Assembly: GCA_937883885.1 (NCBI GenBank)
Contig: CAKZXL010000103.1
Location: 1 to 32,103 of the forward strand
DNA: 32,103 nucleotides
Direction: 5' to 3'
DNA from: an uncultured Aquincola sp.
Lineage (GTDB): Bacteria; Pseudomonadota; Gammaproteobacteria; Burkholderiales; Burkholderiaceae
The notes below the pieces were generated by a model. It ran no database searches, was not told the DNA's origin, and worked only from the letters and a program-made list of their open reading frames with translations. A program made the translations under genes and the position numbers. Shown piece after piece: positions 15,623-25,795 of this stretch. Position 1 is the first letter of the stretch. Each line of letters opens with the position of its first letter.

Positions 15623-18208
15623 TCATGCCACTTTGCGCGCCGCCTTCTTGGCCGGCGCCTTGGCGGCGCGGGGTTCGAACTCGAAGCTGACCTTGCCTTC
15701 CTTCGCGTCGTAGGCCAGCCGCGCCTTGAACTTGCGGCGGGTCTTGTTGGACACGAAGTTCTCCAGCAGGTCGGTCTTGCCTTCGGTCAGCAGCTTGTGC
15801 AGCTGCTCACGCGGCACCGGCTGCTGCAGGATGATCTTGCCGGTCTTGAAGTCACAGGTGGCGGGCGTGGCCACCGCGTGTTCGCACACGTAGTTGCTGC
15901 CATGCTCAAACACCTGGCCCTTGCACTTGGGGCAGTTCCCCAGGCTCTGCTGGTCGCCGAAGTCCACCGGCTCGCCGTCGCCTTCGGCCTTCTTGGCGTC
16001 TTCGCCGAAGTCGAATTCCAGCTTCCAGTTGTCGATCTCGCCGTCGAAGGCCAGCTTCAGCTCGGCGGTGAAGGGCCAGCCTGCCTTGGAGCGGAAGCCT
16101 TCCAGCGGCCCGATCTTCTTGTCGCGCAGCAGCGCATCGGCCTCGGCGATTTCAAAGGCACGACCGCCCGGGATCTTGCTGATGGAAAAGCCGCAGCCCG
16201 GGTTGGCGGCGGTTTCGGTGCCCACGCAGGCAAAGCGCCGGTAGTTCTCCTTCACCTTGCCGCCGCACTTGGGGCAGGGCGTGTGCAGGGTGGCGTAGTC
16301 GCCGGGGATGGTGTCGCGGTCGTATTCCTTGGCCTTCTTGACGATGCGCTCGGCCATCTCGGCGATGCCGGCCATGAAGCGGTCGCGGTCCAGCCGGCCA
16401 TGCTCCATCTCGGCCAGCTGGTATTCCCACTGGCCGGTCAGTTCGGGCTTGGTCAGGTCGGGGATGTCCAGCCCGCGCAGCAGCGTCATCAGCTGGAAGG
16501 CCTTGGCGGTGGGCACCAGCTCGCGGCCTTCGCGCAGCATGTACTTTTCCAGGATCAGGCCTTCGATGGTCTGCGCCCGCGTGGCTGGCGTGCCCAGGCC
16601 CTTCTCGGCCATGGCCTCGCGCAGCTCGTCGTCGTCGATCAGCTTGCCCGCGCCTTCCATCGCGCTCAGCAGCGTGGCTTCGGTGTAGCGGGCGGGTGGC
16701 TTGGTCTTGAGCTGGTTGACGTCCACGCTCTCGGTGCGCACCGTCTCGCCCTTGGCCACCGGCACCAGGTTGGCGTCGTCTTCCTGCGCCTCACGGCCGT
16801 ACACCGCCAGCCAGCCCGGGCGCACCAGCACCTTGCCGTTGGTCTGGAACTTGTACTCCTTGCCCTGGTTGGCCACGGTGGAAATGCGCGTGGTGACCAT
16901 GAACTCGGCCGAGGGATAAAACACCGCCAGAAAGCGCTTGACGACCATGTCGTACAGCTTGGCTTCGATGTCGGTCAGGCTCTTGGGCGCCTGCAGCGTG
17001 GGGATGATGGCGAAGTGGTCCGACACCTTGCTGTTGTCGAACACGCGCTTCGTGGGCTTCACATAGCCCTCGTTCAGCGCCTTGCGGGCATGCCCGGCCA
17101 GCTCGCGCAGCGGGCCGGGCAGGTCTTCGTTGGACAGCATCTCCATCGTCTGCTTGACCACGCCCACGTAGTCCTCGGGCAGCGCGCGCGAGTCGGTACG
17201 GGGGTAGGTCAGCACCTTGTGCTTTTCGTACAGCGCCTGCGCCAGGCTCAGCGTGGTCTTGGCGCTGAAGCCGAAGCGCGAGTTGGCCTCGCGCTGCAGC
17301 GTGGTCAGGTCGTACAGCAGCGGGCTGGCCTGGGTGCTGGGCTTGGCTTCTTCGGTCACCGCGGCGGGCTGGGCGCGGCAGGCCTCGGCGATGGCGTTGG
17401 CCTCGGCGGCGGTCCATACCCGGTCGGCGCGGCGCTCGGCGTCGTCGTTCTTCTTGAAGGCGGGGTCGAACCACTTGCCCTCGTACTCGCCGGCCTGGGC
17501 CGCGAACTGGGCCTTGATCTCCCAGTAGTCGCGGGCCACGTGCTTGCGGATCTTTTCTTCGCGCTCGACCACGATGGACAGCGTGGGCGTCTGCACCCGG
17601 CCCACGGTGGTCAGGAAGAAGCCGCCGTCGCGGCTGTTGAAGGCGGTCATCGCCCGCGTGCCGTTGATGCCCACCAGCCAGTCGGCCTCGGAGCGGCTGC
17701 GTGCGGCGTCGGCCAGGCCCTTCATCTGCTGGTCGCTGCGCAGGCGCTCGAAGCCATCGCGGATGGCCTGCGGCGTCATGCTCTGCAGCCACAGCCGGCG
17801 CACCGGCTTGTCCAGCTTGCCCTTGCCGCCATCGGCGTACTGCACGATCAAACGGAAGATCAGCTCACCCTCGCGGCCCGCGTCGCAGGCGTTGATGAGT
17901 TCGGTGACGTCCTTGCGCTTGACCAGCTTGACCACCGCCGACAGGCGCGACTTGGCCTTGTCGATCGGCGCCAGGTCGAAGTGCGGCGGCACCACCGGCA
18001 GGTTGGCGAAGCTCCACTTGCCGCGCTTGACGTCGTATTCGTCCGGCGCCTTGATTTCCACCAGGTGGCCGACGGCCGAGGTGACGACGTAGGTGTCGTT
18101 CTCGAAGTGGTCGGCCTGCTTGTCGAACTTGCCCGAGACCGGGGTCAGCGCCCGCACGATGTCCTGGGCCACGCTCGGCTTTTCCGCAATGATCAGTGAC
18201 TTGCCCAT
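15623..18208 (-). CDS. topB: DNA topoisomerase III
   Basis: 861 residues. Type IA topoisomerase that decatenates DNA through a 5'-phosphotyrosine intermediate. The N-terminal TOPRIM domain opens with LIIAEKPSVAQDI and contains NACDAGREGELIFR (acidic metal site); the catalytic Tyr335 lies in LTYPRTDSR. C-terminal zinc-finger-like CPKC clusters occur at about 640-680 and 755-785, followed by repeats with RKFKARL and FEF, and a Lys/Ala tail (AKAPAKKAARKVA). This longer form with C-terminal modules is common in Burkholderiales. It is divergent from the SET-domain gene across a 122-nt spacer with an alternating purine-pyrimidine tract. Confidence 0.97.
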   Translation of the reverse strand: MGKSLIIAEKPSVAQDIVRALTPVSGKFDKQADHFENDTYVVTSAVGHLVEIKAPDEYDVKRGKWSFANLPVVPPHFDLAPIDKAKSRLSAVVKLVKRKDVTELINACDAGREGELIFRLIVQYADGGKGKLDKPVRRLWLQSMTPQAIRDGFERLRSDQQMKGLADAARSRSEADWLVGINGTRAMTAFNSRDGGFFLTTVGRVQTPTLSIVVEREEKIRKHVARDYWEIKAQFAAQAGEYEGKWFDPAFKKNDDAERRADRVWTAAEANAIAEACRAQPAAVTEEAKPSTQASPLLYDLTTLQREANSRFGFSAKTTLSLAQALYEKHKVLTYPRTDSRALPEDYVGVVKQTMEMLSNEDLPGPLRELAGHARKALNEGYVKPTKRVFDNSKVSDHFAIIPTLQAPKSLTDIEAKLYDMVVKRFLAVFYPSAEFMVTTRISTVANQGKEYKFQTNGKVLVRPGWLAVYGREAQEDDANLVPVAKGETVRTESVDVNQLKTKPPARYTEATLLSAMEGAGKLIDDDELREAMAEKGLGTPATRAQTIEGLILEKYMLREGRELVPTAKAFQLMTLLRGLDIPDLTKPELTGQWEYQLAEMEHGRLDRDRFMAGIAEMAERIVKKAKEYDRDTIPGDYATLHTPCPKCGGKVKENYRRFACVGTETAANPGCGFSISKIPGGRAFEIAEADALLRDKKIGPLEGFRSKAGWPFTAELKLAFDGEIDNWKLEFDFGEDAKKAEGDGEPVDFGDQQSLGNCPKCKGQVFEHGSNYVCEHAVATPATCDFKTGKIILQQPVPREQLHKLLTEGKTDLLENFVSNKTRRKFKARLAYDAKEGKVSFEFEPRAAKAPAKKAARKVA

Positions 18209-18267
18209 GAGCCTTGTTGTGCCTTCAATGGTCAGCCGTGCCCGCCCGTTCGGCGGCCGCGTCTGCC

Positions 18268-18273
18268 TACAAT
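18268..18273 (+). promoter_or_regulatory. TACAAT, candidate -10 box for the SET-domain gene
   Basis: One mismatch to TATAAT, about 58 bases before the chosen start codon. No good -35 box is seen at the proper distance, so this is a modest call. The alternating CG/CA tract would then lie in the 5' untranslated leader. Confidence 0.35.
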
Positions 18274-18282
18274 TCCATCTCT

Positions 18283-18311
18283 CGCGCGCACGCACACATA
18301 CGCGCGCGCAT
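18283..18311. repeat. 29-base strictly alternating pyrimidine-purine tract (Z-DNA prone)
   Basis: Every base from 18283 to 18311 alternates pyrimidine and purine (CG, CA and TA steps). Such tracts can adopt Z-DNA under negative supercoiling. It lies between divergent topB and the SET-domain gene. The alternation is seen directly; the structural effect is inferred. Confidence 0.75.
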
Positions 18312-18330
18312 CCGTATTTCAATGTACCGA

Positions 18331-18843
18331 ATGAAAACCGACACGCAAGCCGCCCCCACTGAAGGCCCTGCCGCCACCGGCGCGCAGGCCCGCACCGGCG
18401 GCCGCCGGACGCAGGTCCGACGCTCCGGCGTGCACGGCAGGGGCGTGTTCGCGCTGCGGCCGCTGGAGCCCGGCGAAACCCTGTTCGAGTACACCGGCGA
18501 GGTGATCACCTGGGAAGAGGCGCTGCGCCGGCATCCACACGATCCGTCGCAACCCGACCATACCTTTTATTTCCACATCGACGACCAGCACGTCATCGAT
18601 GGCGCGCACGGCGGCAATTCCTCGCGCTTCATCAACCACTCCTGCGACCCCAATTGCGAGGCCGACGAGGTGGATGGCCGCGTCTTCATCAAGACGCTGC
18701 GGCCGGTGCTGCCCGGCGAAGAGCTGTACTTCGACTACGGCCTGGTGCTGGACGGCCGCCACACCGCCAAGGTCAAGAAGCAGTTCGCCTGCTACTGCGG
18801 CGCCCCCAACTGCCGCGGCACCATGCTGGCACCCAAGCGCTGA
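18331..18843 (+). CDS. SET-domain protein lysine methyltransferase
   Basis: 170 residues from the ATG at 18331; an ATG at 18322 (three residues more) is equally possible, since neither has a clear ribosome site. A 25-residue polar lead precedes a complete minimal SET domain: VRRSGVHGRGVFA and EYTGEVI at the N-terminal side, RFINHSCDPNCEA (the NHSC pseudoknot that forms the AdoMet site), ELYFDYG (catalytic Tyr), and a post-SET zinc motif CYCGAPNCRGTM. Family enzymes transfer methyl groups from AdoMet to protein lysines. The bacterial target is unknown; DNA-binding or ribosomal proteins are guesses. It shares its promoter region with topB. Confidence 0.93.
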   Translation: MKTDTQAAPTEGPAATGAQARTGGRRTQVRRSGVHGRGVFALRPLEPGETLFEYTGEVITWEEALRRHPHDPSQPDHTFYFHIDDQHVIDGAHGGNSSRFINHSCDPNCEADEVDGRVFIKTLRPVLPGEELYFDYGLVLDGRHTAKVKKQFACYCGAPNCRGTMLAPKR

Positions 18844-18867
18844 GGCGCCGGCACTTTTCTTCTTGTG

Positions 18868-19782
18868 ATGTCCCCCGAGCCCAATCACCTGCCCTGGGGC
18901 GCGGAGCGCCTGTGGGAACAACTGCAGCCGCTGCTGCCCGGCATCTCGGTCGAGGTGGTGGCCCGCGCCGATTCCACCAACACCCAGCTGATCGACCGCG
19001 CCCGCGACTACAGCGGCCGCCGCGACCAGCCCGTCACCCTGCCCGGCACGCTGGACGCCCGCGACCGTGACGACGAGCGATCGCCCCATGGCCGGCGCAC
19101 CGGCGACACCCAGCCCTGCCTGCTGGTGGCCGAGCAGCAGACGCGCGGCCGCGGCCGCCATGGCCGCCACTGGCAAAGCACCGCGGGCGCTTCGCTCACC
19201 TTCTCGCTCTCGCTGCCGCTGGCCCCGCGCGACTGGTCGGGCCTGTCGCTGGCCGTGGGCGTGGCACTGGCCGAGGCGCTGGACGGCCCCGCCGCCGGCC
19301 CCGGCCCACGCCTGGCGCTGAAGTGGCCCAACGACCTGTGGCTGATGGACGGCCCCGGCCAGGGCCGCAAGCTGGGCGGCGTGCTGATCGAGACCGTGAT
19401 GGTGGGCAGCCGCCGCATGGCCATCGTGGGCGTGGGCCTGAACGTGCTGCCGCAATCGCTGCGCGAGCTGAGCACCGGCTACGCCTGCCTGCAGGAACGC
19501 CAGCCCGACATCACCGCCCCGGGCGCGCTGCAGCAGGTGGCCGTGCCCCTGGCGCAGGCGCTGCTGGCGTTCGAGCGTGAAGGCTTTGCCGCCTTCGCCG
19601 AGCGCTTTGCCCAGCGCGACCTGCTGCGCGGACAGCCCATCACCACCACGCTGCCCGAACTGCCCGAAGGCGTGGCCGACGGCGTGGCAGCGGACGGCGC
19701 CTTGCGCATGCGCGTGGGCGAAGGCCCCGGCGCTACCCTCCACCTGGTTTCCAGCGGCGACGTCAGCGTCCGGCTGCGTTGA
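18868..19782 (+). CDS. birA: Biotin-[acetyl-CoA-carboxylase] ligase, short form without HTH
   Basis: 304 residues. It activates biotin with ATP and attaches it to the carboxyl-carrier protein. Motifs: ADSTNTQL, EQQTRGRGRHGRHW (biotinyl-AMP loop), ALKWPNDLWL with GRKLGGVLIE, and VGVGLNV. There is no N-terminal winged helix, so it cannot act as the biotin operon repressor. An insert of about 35 charged residues (roughly 48-82, Asp/Arg-rich) lies between the substrate motif and the ATP loop. The ATG at 18868 is preceded by an in-frame GTG at 18865; the two starts differ by one residue. The SPOR gene follows after 29 nt. Confidence 0.94.
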   Translation: MSPEPNHLPWGAERLWEQLQPLLPGISVEVVARADSTNTQLIDRARDYSGRRDQPVTLPGTLDARDRDDERSPHGRRTGDTQPCLLVAEQQTRGRGRHGRHWQSTAGASLTFSLSLPLAPRDWSGLSLAVGVALAEALDGPAAGPGPRLALKWPNDLWLMDGPGQGRKLGGVLIETVMVGSRRMAIVGVGLNVLPQSLRELSTGYACLQERQPDITAPGALQQVAVPLAQALLAFEREGFAAFAERFAQRDLLRGQPITTTLPELPEGVADGVAADGALRMRVGEGPGATLHLVSSGDVSVRLR

Positions 19783-19811
19783 CCGACCACCGGCGGCTTG
19801 CCGCACCCTGA

Positions 19812-20489
19812 ATGCTCCGACTCCTTGCCCTGCTGCTGTTGCTGGCCAACGCCTTGTTCTTCGCCTGGTCCGAACGCTGGCTCGACCCGCTGCTGGGGGC
19901 CTCCGCCCGCGAGCGCGAGCCCGAGCGCGTGGCCCGCCAGCTGCAACCCGATGCGGTGAAGCTGCTGCCTCCAGAAGCCGCCAGCGCCGCGCTGGCCGAT
20001 GCCGTGGCCGCCGCCGCCCGTGCCGCCCAGGGCACCTGCATGGAAGCCGGCCCCTTCACCGATGCCGACATCGGCGCCGCCGAGCAATTGCTGGCCGACC
20101 TGCCCGCGGGCAGCTGGCACCGCATCTCGGTCGACCTGCCAGGCACCTGGCTGGTCTACATGGGCCGCTACCCCACGCGCGAGGCGCTGCAGAAAAAGAC
20201 CGAAGAGCTGCGCCGGCTGAAGGTGGCGTTCGAGGAAGTGAAGTCGCCGGCCGAGCTGGACAACGGCCTGTCGCTGGGCCGCTTCAGCACGGCCGAAGAA
20301 GCCAACGCCGCGCTGGCCGCCGTGGGTTCACGCGGCGTGCGCTCGGCCCGCGTGGTGCAGGCCGCGCCGCCGCGGGTGCAGCACCGCCTGCGGGTGGAAC
20401 GCGCCACCACCGCGGTGGCCGCGCAGATCATCGCGATGCCGCAAGCCACCCTGGGGGGCGGCTTCGAGACCTGCAAGCCGCGCCAGTGA
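19812..20489 (+). CDS. SPOR-domain membrane protein
   Basis: 225 residues. An N-terminal membrane anchor (LRLLALLLLLANALFFAW) is followed by a linker and a C-terminal region whose TWLVYMGRYPTREALQKKTEELR and LSLGRFSTAEEANAALAAV match SPOR repeats, which bind denuded peptidoglycan at septa. It is therefore probably an inner-membrane protein with a periplasmic peptidoglycan-binding domain. In related genomes birA is often followed by coaX and then a SPOR gene; here only 29 nt separate birA from this gene, so coaX is not at this locus. It is convergent with the subtilase, 4 nt away. Confidence 0.85.
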   Translation: MLRLLALLLLLANALFFAWSERWLDPLLGASAREREPERVARQLQPDAVKLLPPEAASAALADAVAAAARAAQGTCMEAGPFTDADIGAAEQLLADLPAGSWHRISVDLPGTWLVYMGRYPTREALQKKTEELRRLKVAFEEVKSPAELDNGLSLGRFSTAEEANAALAAVGSRGVRSARVVQAAPPRVQHRLRVERATTAVAAQIIAMPQATLGGGFETCKPRQ

Positions 20490-20493
20490 CGCC

Positions 20494-22488
20494 TCAGGCG
20501 GCGGGGCGCACCCGCCGCAGCGCCACCGTGGCCGCGGCCAGCAGGGCCAGCCAAGTCAGGCTCATCGCGCCGCCACCACCGCCGCCACCGCTGCTGGACG
20601 ACGAACCGCTGTCGGTGCCGCCGCTGGTGGCCGCTGCCACCGTGAAGGTCTGGCTCGTGGTCGTGGTGAAGCCCAACGCATCGGTCACGGCGGCCTGAAC
20701 CACCACCGTGCCTGCGCCGGTGGGGGTCAGGGTGGCGGTGGCGCCGCTGGCCGTCAACGTGGCCAGCGTGCCGCCCTGCGTGATGGACCAGGCCACGGTG
20801 ACCGGCAAGCGCTCGGCGGGTGCCGAGGTGTTGGCGGTCAGCGACACGGTCTGGCCCGCGGTGGGCGCCGTGGTGCTGGCCGACACGGCCACCGTGGCCA
20901 CCGCACCCTGCGCCTGCTGCGCCAGCGCCACCGCCGCGCCCGCGTCCAGCATGCCGGCGCCGCAGGTGCTGGTGGTGCAGTAGCACTCCAGCTGGTCGAT
21001 GCCGTTGGGCGCGCGGCACTGGGCGATCGGGCCCAGGTCATTGGCCACCACGCCGCTGCTCGGGAAGGTGCGGGCCGAGCGTTGCAGCATCGCCTTCACC
21101 TGCGCCGGACTGAGGCCGGGCTGCAGGTCCAGCATCAACGCCGCCGTGGCCGCCACCTGGGGCGCCGAGAAGCTGGTGCCCACGCTGGGGTGGGTGGTGC
21201 CGTCGCTGTAGGTCGACGTGCCCGGCGTGGTGGTGCCGCTGTTGTAGGTGGTGAGGATGGGGTACAGGCAGGGGCCGCTGTTGTCGGCGTTGACGCAGTT
21301 GCCGCCCGGCGCGCTGAGCGTCACTTCAGGCCCGACGTCGGAGTAGCCCACCTTGGTGCCCACATGGCGCAGCGCGCCCACGGTGATCACGTTGCTGCAG
21401 TTGCCCGGCGCCCCCACCGCGTGGCCGGCCGTGTTGCCGGCCGCCACCACCACCGTCACGCCACGGGCCACCGCGGCATTGATGGCGTCCTGGTAGGTGC
21501 GACTGCAGCTGCCGGTGCCGCCCAGGCTGAGGTTGATGACCTTGGCCGGCGTGGGATTGGCGGGCACGCCCGCCACCGAGATGCCGGCCGCCCACTGAAT
21601 GCCGGCGGCGATGTCCGATTCGTTGCCGTAGCACTTGCCCAGCACGCGCACCGGCTGCACCCGTACGTTCCAGCCGCCACCGGCCACGCCCGCGCCGTTG
21701 TTGGTCTCGGCGCCGATGATGCCGGCCACCTGCGTGCCGTGCCAGGAACTGCGGGCCTGCGGGCAGCTGGAGAAGCTGCCGGTGTTCGCCTCGCTGGCGC
21801 TCACCCAGTCGCCCGGATCGCTCGGGTCGCTGTCACGGCCGTTGCCGTCGTTGGAGATGGTGGTGTCCGACACCATGTCGTAGCCGGCCACCAGCTTGTT
21901 GACCAGGTCGGGATGGTCGGTGCGGACGCCGGTGTCCAGCACCGCCACGACAACGCCCTGCCCCGCAGCGCCGCCCTTCGAGAAATCCCAGGCACGCACC
22001 GCATTGATGGCTGCCGCCGCCTCCCCGGCCGGCGCACGCAGGAACCACTGGCCGACGGCCGGCCCCGCGGCAGGCCCGGATTGGAAGTAGGTGTCGTTCG
22101 GCGTCGTGTCCAGCCGCGTCATCCGCCGATCCGGCTCCGCGTACTCCACCTCGCTGTCGGCCGCCAGGCGGGCGGCCAGCTGGGCGCTGGTCATGCCGTC
22201 GGCGGTGACCACCTGCGCCCGCTCGCCCACCGCGTGGCCGGCCTTCAAGGCCAGGCCGACGCGGCTGCCCAGGGTGCCGGCGCGCTCGCCCAGCACCTGG
22301 GCCGCCGTCTCGCTGGCGGCACTGGCCGACAAGGCCCGCGCACGCACGGTGCTGGCGTCGGACTTGAACTTGACGATCACCCGCCCCGTGTCCACCGAGG
22401 TCACCGCGGCCAGGCGCGGCGCCTGCTCGGCGGCAAAGGATGCGAAGGTGGTCACCGCCAGCAGCAGGGGAAGGAGCAACGGTTTCAT
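20494..22488 (-). CDS. Secreted subtilisin-like serine protease (S8) with GlyGly-CTERM-like sorting tail
   Basis: 664 residues. Signal peptide (KPLLLPLLLAVTTFASFAA), I9-like propeptide (about 25-125, RVIVKFKSD.. to EYAEPDRRM), then a peptidase S8 domain with catalytic Asp185 (VLDTGVRTDHPD), His250 (WHGTQVAGI) and Ser439 (GTSFSAP). Cys pairs suggest disulfides. An Ig-like beta domain (about 545-630) precedes a Ser/Gly run, then WLALLAAATVALRRVRPAA: Gly-rich stretch, hydrophobic helix, basic end. That is the GlyGly-CTERM pattern processed by rhombosortase in type II secretion bacteria. It is a probable extracellular nutrient-acquiring protease. Confidence 0.93.
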   Translation of the reverse strand: MKPLLLPLLLAVTTFASFAAEQAPRLAAVTSVDTGRVIVKFKSDASTVRARALSASAASETAAQVLGERAGTLGSRVGLALKAGHAVGERAQVVTADGMTSAQLAARLAADSEVEYAEPDRRMTRLDTTPNDTYFQSGPAAGPAVGQWFLRAPAGEAAAAINAVRAWDFSKGGAAGQGVVVAVLDTGVRTDHPDLVNKLVAGYDMVSDTTISNDGNGRDSDPSDPGDWVSASEANTGSFSSCPQARSSWHGTQVAGIIGAETNNGAGVAGGGWNVRVQPVRVLGKCYGNESDIAAGIQWAAGISVAGVPANPTPAKVINLSLGGTGSCSRTYQDAINAAVARGVTVVVAAGNTAGHAVGAPGNCSNVITVGALRHVGTKVGYSDVGPEVTLSAPGGNCVNADNSGPCLYPILTTYNSGTTTPGTSTYSDGTTHPSVGTSFSAPQVAATAALMLDLQPGLSPAQVKAMLQRSARTFPSSGVVANDLGPIAQCRAPNGIDQLECYCTTSTCGAGMLDAGAAVALAQQAQGAVATVAVSASTTAPTAGQTVSLTANTSAPAERLPVTVAWSITQGGTLATLTASGATATLTPTGAGTVVVQAAVTDALGFTTTTSQTFTVAAATSGGTDSGSSSSSGGGGGGGAMSLTWLALLAAATVALRRVRPAA

Positions 22489-22550
22489 GACGGCGAGTGT
22501 AGGCAAGGCACGGTGGCCGAATGTTGCTGGACGTACCCTGGGGCCGCCCA

Positions 22551-22577
22551 AAGAAAAAGCCCGCGATTGCGGGCTCT
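22551..22577 (-). terminator. Intrinsic terminator of tkt-gapA
   Basis: On the minus strand a perfect stem AGCCCGC/GCGGGCT with loop AATC is followed by TTTTTCTT. It lies 44 bases after the gapA stop, a textbook Rho-independent terminator. Confidence 0.9.
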
Positions 22578-22620
22578 GTTCAGCTTGCCGGCGCCCGGCA
22601 AGGGGCGCCCGGGGACCGGA

Positions 22621-23676
<1,056 letters not shown>

Positions 23677-25719
23677 TCAGCCGCGCAGCACCTTGCGAAC
23701 GGTGGCGGCCACGTTTTCCGCGGTGAACCCGAACTCCTTGAACAGCACGTTGGCCGGGGCGCTCTCGCCGTAGCGGTCCAGGCCGATCACGGCGGCGCAG
23801 CCGTACTTCCACCAGAAGTCGGTGACGCCGGCTTCCACCGCGATGCGCGGCAGGTTCTTGGGCAGCACCTGGGTCTTGTAGGCCACGCTCTGGCGGTCGA
23901 ACACGCTGGTGCTGGGCACCGACACCACGCGCACCGCGATGCCTTGCACCGCCAGCTGCTGCTGGGCGTGCAGGGCCAGGCCCACTTCGCTGCCGGTGGC
24001 CATGATCACGGCCTGCGCCTTCTTCTTCAGGCCCACCTCGCTGGGTTCGGCCAGCACGTAGGCGCCCTTGCTGATCTCGTCGAGCTGGGCCTTGGGCAGG
24101 TAGGGCAGGTTCTGGCGGCTGAGCAGCAGCGCGCTGGGGCGCGAGGCATTGCCGATGGCCATGGTCCAGGCGGCGATGGTCTCGGTGGTGTCGGCCGGGC
24201 GCCAGACGTCCAGGCCCGGGATCAACCGCAGCGAAGCCGCATGCTCCACGCTCTGGTGGGTGGGGCCGTCTTCGCCCAGGCCGATGGAGTCGTGGGTGAA
24301 GACGTGGATCACCCGGCGCTTCATCAGCGCGGCCATGCGGATGGCATTGCGGCTGTAGTCGCTGAAGGTGAGGAAGGTGCCGCCGTAAGGAATGAAGCCG
24401 CCATGCAGCGCCACGCCGTTCATGATGGCGGCCATGCCGAACTCACGCACGCCGTAGTTGATGTGGCGGCCGCCGTTGGGCGTGCCGGCCTCGTCGAAGC
24501 GCAGCGCGGGCGTGCTGCTGGTGTTGGTGAGGTTGGAGCCGGTCAGGTCGGCCGAGCCGCCCAGCAGCTCGGGCAGCGCGCGGGTGAAGGCTTCCAGCGC
24601 CAGCTGGCTGGCCTTGCGCGAGGCCACGGTCTCGGCTTTCTCGTGCGCGGCCACCATCGCGTCCACCGCATGCTGGGCGAAGCTGGCGGGCAACTCGCCG
24701 CGCATGCGGCGCAGCAGCTCGGCGGCCTGCTCGGGAAACTCGGCGCGGTAGGCGTCGAAGCGCTTCGTCCACTCGGCCTGCGCATCCGCGCCGGCCTGCT
24801 TGCGGTCCCAGGCGGTGTACACCTCTTCGGGCAGCACGAAAGGCTCGTGCGACCAGCCCAGCGCGGCGCGCGTCAGCGCGATTTCTTCGCCGCCCAGCGC
24901 TTCGCCGTGGGCCTTGGCGGTGCCGGCGCGGTTGGGCGAGCCCTTGCCGATGGTGGTCTTGGCGACGATGAGCACCGGCTTGCCGCTGCCCTTGCGGGCC
25001 TTGGCGATGGCCGCGTCCACCGCGTCCACGTCATGGCCGTCGACCGGGCCGATGACGGTCCAGCCATAGGCCTCGAAGCGCTTGGCGGTGTCGTCGATGA
25101 ACCAGGGCGTGACTTGGCCGTCGATGCTGATGCCGTTGTCGTCGTAGATCGCGATCAGCTTGTCCAGCTTCCAGGCACCGGCCAGCGCGCAGGCTTCGTG
25201 GCTGATGCCTTCCATCAGGCAGCCGTCGCCCAGGAACACGTAGGTGTGGTGGTCCACCACGGTGTGGCCGGGGCGGTTGAACTCATGCGCCAGCAGCTTC
25301 TCGGCCAGGGCCATGCCCACGGCGTTGGTGATGCCCTGGCCCAGCGGGCCGGTGGTGGTTTCCACGCCGGGGGTGACGTCCACCTCGGGGTGGCCCGGGG
25401 TCTTGCTGTGCAGCTGGCGGAAGTTGCGCAGCTCCTCGACCGGCAGCGCATAGCCGGTCAGGTGCAGCAGCGCGTAGATGAGCATCGAGCCGTGGCCGTT
25501 GCTCAGCACGAAGCGGTCGCGGTCGGCCCACAGCGGGTCGGCCGGGTTGTGCTTGAGGTGGCGGCCCCACAGCGCCACCGCGATGTCGGCCATGCCCATG
25601 GGCGCGCCCGGGTGGCCGGAATTGGCCTGCTGCACGGCGTCCATCGCCAGGGCACGTACGGCGTTGGCCATCAGGGTGGCGTCGGCGGTCTGGGGGGTGT
25701 GGTTGGGGGTCGAACTCAT
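23677..25719 (-). CDS. tkt: Transketolase
   Basis: 680 residues. Thiamine-diphosphate enzyme that moves two-carbon units in the non-oxidative pentose phosphate pathway or the Calvin cycle. Landmarks: [16 protein letters not shown], the TPP/metal motif [15 protein letters not shown], the second-domain [19 protein letters not shown], and [19 protein letters not shown]. The start ATG at 25719 gives the usual N-terminus; the upstream leader has only a weak ribosome site. It is divergent from speD with 76 nt between starts, and upstream of gapA. No other cbb genes are in view. Confidence 0.98.
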   Translation of the reverse strand: MSSTPNHTPQTADATLMANAVRALAMDAVQQANSGHPGAPMGMADIAVALWGRHLKHNPADPLWADRDRFVLSNGHGSMLIYALLHLTGYALPVEELRNFRQLHSKTPGHPEVDVTPGVETTTGPLGQGITNAVGMALAEKLLAHEFNRPGHTVVDHHTYVFLGDGCLMEGISHEACALAGAWKLDKLIAIYDDNGISIDGQVTPWFIDDTAKRFEAYGWTVIGPVDGHDVDAVDAAIAKARKGSGKPVLIVAKTTIGKGSPNRAGTAKAHGEALGGEEIALTRAALGWSHEPFVLPEEVYTAWDRKQAGADAQAEWTKRFDAYRAEFPEQAAELLRRMRGELPASFAQHAVDAMVAAHEKAETVASRKASQLALEAFTRALPELLGGSADLTGSNLTNTSSTPALRFDEAGTPNGGRHINYGVREFGMAAIMNGVALHGGFIPYGGTFLTFSDYSRNAIRMAALMKRRVIHVFTHDSIGLGEDGPTHQSVEHAASLRLIPGLDVWRPADTTETIAAWTMAIGNASRPSALLLSRQNLPYLPKAQLDEISKGAYVLAEPSEVGLKKKAQAVIMATGSEVGLALHAQQQLAVQGIAVRVVSVPSTSVFDRQSVAYKTQVLPKNLPRIAVEAGVTDFWWKYGCAAVIGLDRYGESAPANVLFKEFGFTAENVAATVRKVLRG

Positions 25720-25781
25720 GCTGTGTGCCGGGGCGCGGCGCGGGAAGGGCTGAGCCCCGGAGTTTAGGCCAGGGCCCCCGC

Positions 25782-25787
25782 GATAAT
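25782..25787 (+). promoter_or_regulatory. GATAAT, candidate -10 box of speD with near-leaderless start
   Basis: The hexamer ends eight bases before the speD ATG, so transcription starting six to eight bases downstream would begin at or next to the start codon. No ribosome site is seen before the ATG, which agrees. A -35 box is not clear. Confidence 0.4.
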
Positions 25788-25795
25788 CGCCGGCC

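Noticed and set aside
15446..18199. Plus-strand open frame of over 900 codons opposite topB
   Set aside because: Low-complexity His/Gly/Leu/Val antisense translation with no family motif; topB on the other strand has all its catalytic and zinc motifs.
25747..25757. GGGCT-G-AGCCC mini-dyad between tkt and speD as an operator or riboswitch
   Set aside because: Too short, single-base loop, and no conserved aptamer-like structure around it.
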